Of a stretch of DNA of 9,616 bases, positions 1 through 5,892 are shown piece by piece. Source of the DNA: Planctomycetota bacterium (GTDB lineage: Bacteria; Planctomycetota; Phycisphaerae; WQYP01); NCBI GenBank assembly GCA_021828925.1, contig JAJZCT010000081.1, forward strand, positions 1-9,616. The letters run 5' to 3'. Made by a program: the position numbers and the translations under genes. Each line of letters opens with the position of its first letter. Positions within the stretch are counted from its first letter, which is position 1. Under the pieces are notes generated by a model, which was given only the letters and a program-made list of their open reading frames with translations, was not told where the DNA came from and did no database searches.

Positions 1-32
1 CAATACTGACCAATACTGATAATACTGCCAAT
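1..32. repeat. AATACTG short tandem repeat, upstream copy
   Basis: Three AATACTG cores separated by 2-3 nt lie directly before the ribosome binding site of the first gene. The same core recurs at 2923-2986 just after that gene, and inverted at 4401-4459. The array touches the window edge, so its full extent is unknown. No function is assigned. Confidence 0.8.
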
Positions 33-47
33 CGCAAGGGAGAAATC

Positions 48-2873
48 ATGGTTCAATCCTCCTGGTATGGTGTCGCCTTTGTGGGCGGACTATGGGCCGG
101 CGTGTTGTCGTTTGTGCCTGTTATCCTCCTGGCAAAGCGCTTCAAGCTCGTGGACATCCCCGATGCCCGCAAGGTGCACGTGCGCCCGGTGCCGCGCGTG
201 GGCGGATTGGCTATTGCGCTTTCCACGCTCATCAGTGCCGCGCCCGTGCTGCTGCTGTATCGCCGCACCACGCTGGTTCACGCCATATTCCACACGCCCA
301 TGGCGTCGCTTATTTTTGCCTCCGTTGTGCTGCTGACCGTCGGCTTTCTTGATGATGTCATCAATATCCCCGCCAAAATCAAACTTGTCGGCCTGCTGGG
401 GGCGGCGGGCTTGTTCGCTTATTATGGTGTCCGGGTGCCCACCGGACCCATTGCCGCGAACTGGCAGCCCTGCCTGGGCTGGCTTTCCTGGCCGCTGACA
501 ATTCTCTGGCTGGTGACTGTCCCCGTGAGCTTGAATTTTTGTGACGGCCTGGACGGCCTGGCCGGCGGCATCGCCATCGCCGCAGCTCTGGTTGTCGCGA
601 TTATCGGCATCGCCATCGGAGAACCCTCCATCGGCTTTTTAATGCTGTCCCTGATGGGTGCCTTAACCGCATTTCTTATTTTCAACTTCAACCCGGCCCG
701 CATTTTCATGGGTGATGGCGGCAGCCTGTTTATTGGCTTTACCATCGCCGCCGCCGCCGTGCTGGCTTCGCATCACTGCAATTCGCCCTTACCGCTGCTG
801 ATCACCGCCGTGGCGTTATCGATCCCGCTGGTGGATACCGCCGTAACCTTTGCCCGCCGGGCCATTTTGCAGCGCCGCAGTCTGTTCTCCGCTGAACGCG
901 GCCACCTGCACCACCGCCTGCTGGACCTGGGGCTTTCGCATATTCATGCGGTGTATCTGCTGTATGTGTTCGGTGCCTGCACCGGCCTGCTGGCGGTGGT
1001 CATGTTTTTTGGCAACACGCTGGTCATGGCGCTGGCCAGCCTTACGCTTGCCATACTGTTGATTGTGTTATTCCGCACCGCCGGCAGCGCCCGCGGCGGA
1101 GATATGGTGCGTGCCCTGCGGCGAAACCGCCAACTCGCACGTGAGTCCCGCACGTACCGCATAGCGTTTGAATCTTTACAGCTGCGCCTCGCCCGCGCCA
1201 GCACCTTTGATGTCTGGTGGGCGGGCGTTTGTGAAGCGGCCCAGATGCTGCAATTCAGCCGCATCGCCATGACCGTGATCCGTCGTGATGGCTCCATAGA
1301 TGAGCGCGTCTGGCAAACCGCGGAACTTGTCCCTGAAGCCACGCCCACCATGACCGCATCGCTGCCGATTGTGCAAAGGCGTATCGGCAAGCCCATGCGG
1401 ATGGAAATGGAGGTTCTGGCACCCACATTTCTTGAATCCGCGGGCTACCGTATTTCCCTTTTCGCCAGCCTCGTGGAGGAATTCAGCCTGACGTCTTTGA
1501 AAGATCAGCCGCCGGGACCGTTTAAAATCCGTCTCTTTGGTCTGGGTTTTTCCCGTGCCCATCCCCGCCGGCGTGTGGCGGAAGACAACAGCATCGCCGG
1601 GCGCATCGGCTCATTGGACCCGGCAAAATATAAATCGCTGAAACTGCGCTTCTCCAAGCCCGTCACCGATCTGAAAATTGCCGTTGTCCATGATTTTTTA
1701 TACACCTACGCCGGTGCTGAACGTGTGCTGGAACAAATGCTGCTGTGCTTCCCGCAGGCCGATGTTTTCAGCTTGTTTGATTTCCTCAAGCCCCAGCAGC
1801 GTGGCTTTATTATGAATAAGCCCGTGCAAACCAGCTTCCTGCAGAATATGCCTCTGGCCCGAAGTAAACACCGCGCCTATCTTCCCCTGATGCCCATGGC
1901 CATTGAACAATTGGATGTATCTAAATATGATTTGGTTATCTCCAGCAGCTACGTGGTGGCCAAGGGCGTTATCACCCGGCCGGACCAGTTGCACATCTGC
2001 TATTGCCACAGCCCCGTGCGCTTCGCCTGGGATATGCAACGGCAATACCTGCAGGAAGCCGGCTTAGACCGCGGGTTTAAGGGCATGATCGCCAAACTGA
2101 TTCTCCATTACATCCGCGTGTTTGATGTGCGCTCCAGCGGCGGGGTGGACGCGTTTATGACCAACTCCAGCTTTGTCGCCCGGCGTGTGGATAAGGCCTA
2201 CCGCCGCTCCGCCACGCCCGTATTCCCGCCCGTGGACACTGAAAAATATACCCTCTGCGCCGATAAGGCCGATTATTACCTGACCGCTTCACGTATGGTG
2301 CCATATAAACGCATTGATTTAATTGTTCAGGCGTTCTCCCGTATGCCCGACCGCCGGCTTATTGTCATCGGTGAAGGCCCGGAGCTGGAGAATGTCCGGG
2401 CGATGGCGGGGGCCAATGTTAAAGTTGTCGGTTACCAGAGTTCGGAACGCCTCAAAGAATATATGCAGCACGCCAGAGGTTTTGTGTTTGCCGCCGAAGA
2501 AGACTTCGGCATTGTCCCCGTGGAAGCCCAGGCCTGCGGCACCCCGGTGATCGCGTATGGCCAGGGGGGCGTAACGGAAAGCGTAATCGACGGGGTAACG
2601 GGTCTGTTTTTCATGGAACCCACACCTGAAAGCATCATGGCTGCCGTGGAACATTTTGAACGCATCACCTGGGACGCCCAGGCGATTCGCAAAAATGCCG
2701 AGCGGTTTAGCCAGCAGGTGTTCAAGGAAAAGTTCATGGAATTTGTCAATAACCAATGGCAAGAATTCCGCAACGCCCGGTTGGACGCCATCGCGGAAGC
2801 GCAGGCGGCAACGCAGGGGCCGGCGGTAGCCGCAGAGCCGGCAACGGTAGCGGCAACGGAGACAGTAGCGTGA
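48..2873 (+). CDS. Fused WecA-like polyprenyl-phosphate sugar-1-phosphate transferase and GT4 glycosyltransferase
   Basis: A 941-residue protein in three parts. Residues 1-345 form a multi-pass membrane enzyme (about 11 hydrophobic segments) of the WecA/MraY family. These enzymes transfer a sugar-1-phosphate, often GlcNAc-1-P, from a UDP-sugar to undecaprenyl phosphate and so start lipid-linked glycan synthesis. Visible motifs are the Asp pair DD 102-103, NFCDGLDGLAGG at 163-174, NFNPARIFMGDGGS at 213-226, and the basic/histidine loop ending HLHHRL at 286-291. Residues about 346-540 are soluble, with a possible alpha/beta domain (about 365-480) and an Arg-rich linker. Residues about 541-905 are a full GT4 glycosyltransferase: it starts with LKIAVVHDFL, has a donor-site K754 region, and carries the retaining-GT EX7E motif at E818-E826. 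The last ~30 residues are Ala/Glu/Thr-rich low complexity. The ATG is preceded by AGGGAG (37-42). The two catalytic units probably perform successive steps at the inner membrane; the sugars are unknown. No internal start was seen at the junction, so the fusion looks genuine. Confidence 0.9.
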   Translation: MVQSSWYGVAFVGGLWAGVLSFVPVILLAKRFKLVDIPDARKVHVRPVPRVGGLAIALSTLISAAPVLLLYRRTTLVHAIFHTPMASLIFASVVLLTVGFLDDVINIPAKIKLVGLLGAAGLFAYYGVRVPTGPIAANWQPCLGWLSWPLTILWLVTVPVSLNFCDGLDGLAGGIAIAAALVVAIIGIAIGEPSIGFLMLSLMGALTAFLIFNFNPARIFMGDGGSLFIGFTIAAAAVLASHHCNSPLPLLITAVALSIPLVDTAVTFARRAILQRRSLFSAERGHLHHRLLDLGLSHIHAVYLLYVFGACTGLLAVVMFFGNTLVMALASLTLAILLIVLFRTAGSARGGDMVRALRRNRQLARESRTYRIAFESLQLRLARASTFDVWWAGVCEAAQMLQFSRIAMTVIRRDGSIDERVWQTAELVPEATPTMTASLPIVQRRIGKPMRMEMEVLAPTFLESAGYRISLFASLVEEFSLTSLKDQPPGPFKIRLFGLGFSRAHPRRRVAEDNSIAGRIGSLDPAKYKSLKLRFSKPVTDLKIAVVHDFLYTYAGAERVLEQMLLCFPQADVFSLFDFLKPQQRGFIMNKPVQTSFLQNMPLARSKHRAYLPLMPMAIEQLDVSKYDLVISSSYVVAKGVITRPDQLHICYCHSPVRFAWDMQRQYLQEAGLDRGFKGMIAKLILHYIRVFDVRSSGGVDAFMTNSSFVARRVDKAYRRSATPVFPPVDTEKYTLCADKADYYLTASRMVPYKRIDLIVQAFSRMPDRRLIVIGEGPELENVRAMAGANVKVVGYQSSERLKEYMQHARGFVFAAEEDFGIVPVEAQACGTPVIAYGQGGVTESVIDGVTGLFFMEPTPESIMAAVEHFERITWDAQAIRKNAERFSQQVFKEKFMEFVNNQWQEFRNARLDAIAEAQAATQGPAVAAEPATVAATETVA

Positions 2874-2885
2874 GAGGGGCGGACG

Positions 2886-2949
2886 GATTAGCCACAGAGA
2901 TCACAGAGGGCACAGAGACGGATAGTACTGAATGTACTGATCAATACTG
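2886..2949 (+). repeat. Left arm of a 64-nt imperfect inverted repeat
   Basis: This 64-nt stretch is composed of a CACAGAG triplet followed by the start of the AATACTG array. It matches the reverse complement of 4433-4496 without gaps at 57 of 64 positions by hand count. Four of the seven mismatches are a simple swap of the 2-nt spacers between CACAGAG cores. The two arms enclose about 1.48 kb containing the higBA module. Confidence 0.85.
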
Positions 2950-2986
2950 CCAATACTGATAATACTGATCAATACTGAATGTACTG
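2923..2986 (+). repeat. AATACTG/TACTG short tandem repeat, downstream of first gene
   Basis: Seven ACTG-ending cores, mostly AATACTG, are spaced 2-3 nt apart. The array begins and ends with the same TACTGAATGTACTG-like motif. It resembles 1-32, so the first gene is bracketed by this repeat in the same orientation. Confidence 0.8.
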
Positions 2987-3093
2987 TAAAACGGTTACAG
3001 GGGAAAGGGGCGGACGGATTAGCCACAGAGCACACAGAGGGCACAGAGGACGACGAGGAGTTAGGAGTTAGGAGTTAGGAGAGGGACGGAATC

Positions 3094-3128
3094 AATGAAT
3101 AATGAATAATGAGTAATGAATAATGAAT
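3094..3128 (+). repeat. Five tandem AATGAAT/AATGAGT heptamers
   Basis: Perfect 7-nt periodicity with one variant unit (AATGAGT, third). The corresponding array at 4203-4230 has four units with AATGAGT second and third. Unit number and variant order therefore differ between two copies of the same larger repeat, as expected for slippage. Confidence 0.9.
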
Positions 3129-3151
3129 AAATTCTCGGAAGCTCTAATATT

Positions 3152-3293
3152 GATCCGTGATCAGTGCTCATTGAGCCGCGTCTCTGTGATCTCTGTGACC
3201 TCTGTGGCTAACGTTATGATAATCGCGGCAAAGCGACGGGATAGCCACAGAGCACACAGAGGCCACAGAGGACGACGAGGAGTTAGGAGTTAG
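3152..3293 (+). repeat. 142-nt direct repeat, copy left of higBA
   Basis: It runs from GATCCGTGATCAGTG through the hairpin unit to AGTTAG. It aligns without gaps to 4046-4187 with five mismatches by hand count, including an uninterrupted identical stretch of 82 nt (3199-3280 against 4093-4174). The segment between the copies (3294-4045) contains only the higB remnant, higA and short flanks. Confidence 0.9.
3179..3274. repeat. Long hairpin-forming repeat, copy 1
   Basis: The left arm 3179-3210 is CTCTGTG repeats ending GTGGCTA. The right arm 3242-3274 starts TAGCCAC and carries CACAGAG repeats. The arms are complementary over about 31 bp with a few mismatches, around a 31-nt loop. There is no T-run after the right arm, so it does not look like a standard intrinsic terminator. 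A REP/BIME-like intergenic element is the closest description; function is unknown. Confidence 0.8.
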
Positions 3294-3329
3294 TCTCCCA
3301 TGATGCGAAGCCTCACCCGCGCAGGATGA

Positions 3330-3554
3330 AAAAAGGCCATATTATTTCGCTGTTGCGAATGTCTGGCGATTTTTCAGAGCAGCACGGCGGATACCTGCAA
3401 GGTTGCCAGCGGCAGCAATGTGCTGATATTCAACATTGGTGGAAATAAATATCGCCTGGTGGCCGCCGTACATTACAACACCGGCATGGTTTATGTGTTG
3501 CGGATCATGACGCATCGGGAATATGACCGGGATATTTGGAAGAATCAGCTATGA
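3330..3554 (+). pseudogene. higB: 5'-truncated HigB-type toxin remnant
   Basis: The frame is open from 3330 to the TGA at 3552-3554 and encodes a recognisable C-terminal part of a HigB-family toxin. HigB proteins are ribosome-dependent mRNA endonucleases. Signature stretches are VLIFNIGGNKYRLVAAVHYN, then VYVLRIMTHREYD and a final DIWKNQL, matching the family's FNI-GNKYRL, THAEYD and W pattern. Family members are about 95-110 residues and begin about 30-40 residues before the first confidently matched position. Here an in-frame TGA lies at 3327-3329, and only 9 codons precede it back to ATGs at 3300/3303. The next sequence upstream is repeat. The N-terminal part is therefore missing or replaced, and the gene is probably dead unless a non-canonical start yields a short protein. 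Its stop overlaps the higA start (ATGA), the usual toxin-first order for this type. Confidence 0.75.
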
Positions 3555-4015
3555 AAACGATGCATGCTCCTGCCGCTGGGCGTTCCGCGAACCGGCCCAT
3601 CTGGCGATCCGGGGTGCGGACTCCGGAGAGTTACCTGGAATTGGCGCGAGCGTTTCCTCTGATGCCGATTTGCTCGGAGCAGCACTATGACGCCTCTATT
3701 GCGGTGCTGGATTCGCTGGCGGTGCGGGATGAATCATCGCTGGATCCCGGCGAGGTGGCGTATTTGGCGGCGTTAACGCAATTTGTGCGGGATTATGAAC
3801 GTGAACGCCACCCGATCATGGTCGAACGATTGCCACCTCTGAAAATGCTGCAACACCTGATGAAACAGGCCGGCCTTACCGCGGCGGACCTTGGCCGGAT
3901 CATCGGCAACCGCGGCCTGGCCAGTCAGATATTGCTGGGCAAAAGAGCCATGAGCAAAGCCAATATCCGAAAAATCGCGGAATATTTCAAAGTTGATGCG
4001 GGAATGTTTCTGTGA
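3551..4015 (+). CDS. higA: HigA-type antitoxin with Xre/HTH DNA-binding domain
   Basis: A 154-residue protein. Residues 27-90 (SYLELARAFPLMPI through DYERERHPI) match the N-terminal region typical of this HigA subgroup. Residues about 96-150 form a helix-turn-helix: LKMLQHLMKQAGLTAADLGRIIG, then SQILLGKRAMSKANIRKIAEYF. Antitoxins of this type bind their toxin and repress their own operon. The ATG at 3551 overlaps the toxin stop and has GGAAG (3538-3542) 8 nt upstream inside the higB remnant. A TTG 15 nt upstream would add five residues and is less likely. The gene shows no frameshift, so it may still make a DNA-binding protein although its toxin partner is truncated. It is flanked on both sides by 142-nt direct repeats. 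The first ~25 residues are not conserved-looking and may be a disordered extension. Confidence 0.85.
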   Translation: MKTMHAPAAGRSANRPIWRSGVRTPESYLELARAFPLMPICSEQHYDASIAVLDSLAVRDESSLDPGEVAYLAALTQFVRDYERERHPIMVERLPPLKMLQHLMKQAGLTAADLGRIIGNRGLASQILLGKRAMSKANIRKIAEYFKVDAGMFL

Positions 4016-4045
4016 TCGCCCCGCGTTGCCCCCAGTTTGATCCGT

Positions 4046-4187
4046 GATCCGTGATCAGTGCTCATTGAGCCGCGTCTCTGTGCCCTCTGTGCCCTCTGTG
4101 GCTAACGTTATGATAATCGCGGCAAAGCGACGGGATAGCCACAGAGCACACAGAGGCCACAGAGGACGACGAGGCGTTAGAAGTTAG
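4046..4187 (+). repeat. 142-nt direct repeat, copy right of higBA
   Basis: Partner of 3152-3293 (137 of 142 positions identical by hand count). It is also the first part of a tandem unit with a period of about 207 nt, because a further copy begins at 4253 and runs to about 4380. Confidence 0.9.
4073..4168. repeat. Long hairpin-forming repeat, copy 2
   Basis: Arms at 4073-4104 and 4136-4168 surround a 31-nt loop that is identical to copy 1. The left arm carries different 2-nt spacers between CTCTGTG cores from copy 1, while the right arm is the same. Confidence 0.8.
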
Positions 4188-4202
4188 GAGAGGGACGGAA
4201 TC

Positions 4203-4230
4203 AATGAATAATGAGTAATGAGTAATGAAT
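4203..4230 (+). repeat. Four tandem AATGAAT/AATGAGT heptamers
   Basis: Second copy of the array at 3094-3128, one unit shorter, and followed by the same AAATTCTCGGAAGCTCTAA sequence. It sits inside the tandem 207-nt unit. Confidence 0.9.
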
Positions 4231-4252
4231 AAATTCTCGGAAGCTCTAAATT

Positions 4253-4380
4253 GATCCGTGATCAGTGCTCATTGAGCCGCGTCTCTGTGATCTCTGTGAT
4301 CTCTGTGGCTAACGTTATGACAATCACGGCAAAGCGACGGGATAGCCACAGAGCACACAGAGGCCACAGAGGACGCGAGG
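4253..4380 (+). repeat. Third copy of the large direct repeat
   Basis: It starts GATCCGTGATCAGTG, as at 3152 and 4046, and ends in GACGCGAGG, with one base fewer than the other copies. It includes hairpin copy 3 (arms 4280-4311 and 4343-4375). Two substitutions fall in the loop (ATGACAATCACGG instead of ATGATAATCGCGG), so it is the most diverged of the three. Confidence 0.85.
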
Positions 4381-4432
4381 TTACGGGTTACGGGTTCAGG
4401 ATATTCAATATTATCAGTAATTTCAGTGTTAC

Positions 4433-4496
4433 CAGTATTGGTCAGTACATTCAGCACTACCCGTCTCTGTGATCTCTGTGCCCTCTGTGGCTAATC
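4433..4496 (-). repeat. Right arm of the 64-nt inverted repeat
   Basis: Reverse complement of this stretch matches 2886-2949 at 57 of 64 positions with no gap. It consists of inverted AATACTG and CACAGAG arrays and lies about 110 nt before the wzt start. Confidence 0.85.
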
Positions 4497-4605
4497 GTCG
4501 TTCCTTGTACCTTTGGGTCATTGTGGTAAACTCCGCGTTGTCCCCCAGCGTTGCTCCGTGCTCCGTGATCATTGATTCCAGGTTCTAAATTCAAGGTTCT
4601 CGTTT

Positions 4606-5892
4606 ATGACTGATATCGCCATCTCCGCCGCCGGCATTGCCAAGTCTTATGTGATCCGGCACAACGCTTCGGACCATGTTACCCTTGCGGAAACCGTGCT
4701 GCATCGCGTGATGCACCCGCTTACGCGGCCGCAGAAGGAACTTTTCTGGGCATTAAATGACATTACCTTTGATGTGAATCGTGGGGATGTGGTGGGCATT
4801 ATTGGCCGCAACGGGGCGGGCAAAAGTACGCTGCTGAAAATTTTAAGCCGCATTACCAAACCCAGCAAAGGTGAAATACATCTCCATGGCCGCGTGGGCA
4901 GCCTGCTGGAAGTGGGCACGGGCTTTCACCCGGAACTTACGGGCCGAGAAAACATTTACCTCAATGGCGCCATACTGGGCATGAGAAAGCCGGAAATAAA
5001 AAAGCATTTTGACGCCATTGTTGATTTCTCCGGCGTGGAACAATTTCTGGATACTCCCGTTAAGCGGTACTCCTCAGGCATGTATGTCCGCTTGGCCTTT
5101 GCGGTAGCGGCCCATCTGGAATCAGAAATCTTAATTGTGGATGAGGTACTGGCCGTGGGGGATGCGGAATTCACGCGCAAATGCCTGGGCAAGATGCAGG
5201 ATGTAAGCAAAAGCGGGCGGACGGTATTGTTTGTCAGCCACCAGATGCAAAGCGTGAATGTGCTGTGCAACAAAGCCATGTATTTGGAACATGGCGTATG
5301 CAAATTCTCCGGCGACGTACCCACGGCCATTGACCACTACATGAAAAGCTTCAAAAACCCCGAAAGCTCCGCAGTGGATCCGCAACGCCGGCCCGGTTCC
5401 GGCGAATACCGCTTCACCAGCGTGCGACCCGCCAAAGAATTTTTCACCTGCGGCGAGGAGAAGGTGATAAAATTTAGTTTGTTCCGGCAAAAGATCATAT
5501 CAGTGCCCTCATTTCTATTTTTTTATATCGTGGACAAGAATGGGGTGGTGGTTGCGTTTGTTGATTCGCGGCTGCAAAATTTCTATTTCGACCCCTGTGA
5601 GCAGCTCGCTGGGGCAGTGACGATCAGGACTCCCTGGCTGAAGGCTGGTGAGTACCGGATTGATGCTTATATATGTTACCATGGTGTCGTGGACCGTTTT
5701 GACAGCGCCGCCATCCTTCGAGTGGAGGAGATTTCTCCCTACCCCGCAACACCCGCTTGGGAGGCAGTGCACCACGGACTGGTCTATCCGGACTTCTCCA
5801 TCCGTGGGACGTTCTCAAGCAGTGCCGGACAACCACTGCCCGCTTCTCCCTCCGCTACGGCGAACGGTATAGTTTCGGCGGTGCAGCCATGA
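4606..5892 (+). CDS. wzt: Wzt-type ABC transporter ATPase for polysaccharide export
   Basis: A 428-residue ATPase, the size of Wzt proteins that carry a glycan-recognition domain. Residues about 1-245 are the nucleotide-binding domain: Walker A GRNGAGKST (67-75), signature YSSGM (155-159), Walker B ILIVDE (175-180), D-loop region AVGD (183-186) and H-loop H212. The segment RVGSLLEVGTGFHPELTG (96-113) is typical of polysaccharide/teichoic-acid exporters. Residues about 265-400 form a beta-rich C-terminal region matching the Wzt C-terminal fold, which in ABC-dependent O-antigen systems binds the finished chain in the cytoplasm. The final ~25 residues are Ser/Ala/Pro-rich. The partner permease Wzm, normally adjacent, is not in this window. 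ATG 4606 has a weak AAGG (4593-4596) upstream. The stop overlaps the next gene's start by ATGA, so the two are translationally coupled. Head of a four-gene operon. Confidence 0.88.
   Translation: MTDIAISAAGIAKSYVIRHNASDHVTLAETVLHRVMHPLTRPQKELFWALNDITFDVNRGDVVGIIGRNGAGKSTLLKILSRITKPSKGEIHLHGRVGSLLEVGTGFHPELTGRENIYLNGAILGMRKPEIKKHFDAIVDFSGVEQFLDTPVKRYSSGMYVRLAFAVAAHLESEILIVDEVLAVGDAEFTRKCLGKMQDVSKSGRTVLFVSHQMQSVNVLCNKAMYLEHGVCKFSGDVPTAIDHYMKSFKNPESSAVDPQRRPGSGEYRFTSVRPAKEFFTCGEEKVIKFSLFRQKIISVPSFLFFYIVDKNGVVVAFVDSRLQNFYFDPCEQLAGAVTIRTPWLKAGEYRIDAYICYHGVVDRFDSAAILRVEEISPYPATPAWEAVHHGLVYPDFSIRGTFSSSAGQPLPASPSATANGIVSAVQP

Larger units (their letters stand above)
2874..3299. repeat. Intergenic repeat island, left part
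   Basis: No gene was found here. In order it holds: CACAGAG cores at 9-nt period (2891-2917); an AATACTG array (2923-2986); a second CACAGAG triplet (3022-3048); three AGTTAGG heptamers (3059-3079); five AATGAAT/AATGAGT heptamers (3094-3128); a spacer with a TCCGTGA core; and a hairpin unit (3179-3274) followed by a shorter AGTTAGG run to about 3293. Short open frames crossing it only translate the repeats. Confidence 0.85.
4016..4605. repeat. Intergenic repeat island, right part
   Basis: A 590-nt stretch with no credible gene. It holds a TCCGTGA-rich motif (4021-4068), two further copies of the hairpin unit (4073-4168, 4280-4375), a heptamer array (4203-4230), a short TTACGGG heptamer run (about 4380-4397), an inverted AATACTG array (4401-4459), inverted CACAGAG cores (4463-4490), and a diverged second copy of the TCCGTGA-rich motif (4533-4575). 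Two overlapping frames, one per strand (about 4251-4472), are repeat translation and are not annotated. Confidence 0.85.

Noticed and set aside
2756..2959. 67-residue frame overlapping the end of the first gene
   Set aside because: It lies out of frame over the Ala-rich tail of the fused enzyme and then reads into repeats; it is a shadow.
3179..3274. Hairpin read as an intrinsic terminator
   Set aside because: There is no T-run after either arm on the corresponding strand, and multiple copies lie away from gene ends.
3300..3329. Read-through or recoding of the in-frame TGA at 3327 to give a longer HigB
   Set aside because: The nine codons before it (MMRSLTRAG) do not resemble a HigB N-terminus and are too few to restore full length; no recoding structure is evident.
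4251..4472. 73-residue frame on + and 62-residue frame on - in the repeat island
   Set aside because: Both translate CACAGAG/CTCTGTG repeats into His-Arg-Gly or His-Arg-Asp runs, have no ribosome binding site and resemble no protein.
2886..4496. Possible CRISPR array because of many short repeats
   Set aside because: The repeats are 7-9 nt units with no unique spacers of constant length, and the larger units are about 207 nt apart with conserved sequence between them. No cas gene is present.
4505..4532. Possible sigma-70 promoter for wzt (TTGTAC, 16 nt, TAAACT)
   Set aside because: Only about 3/6 and 4/6 matches to consensus, within repeat-rich DNA; not better than chance without expression data.
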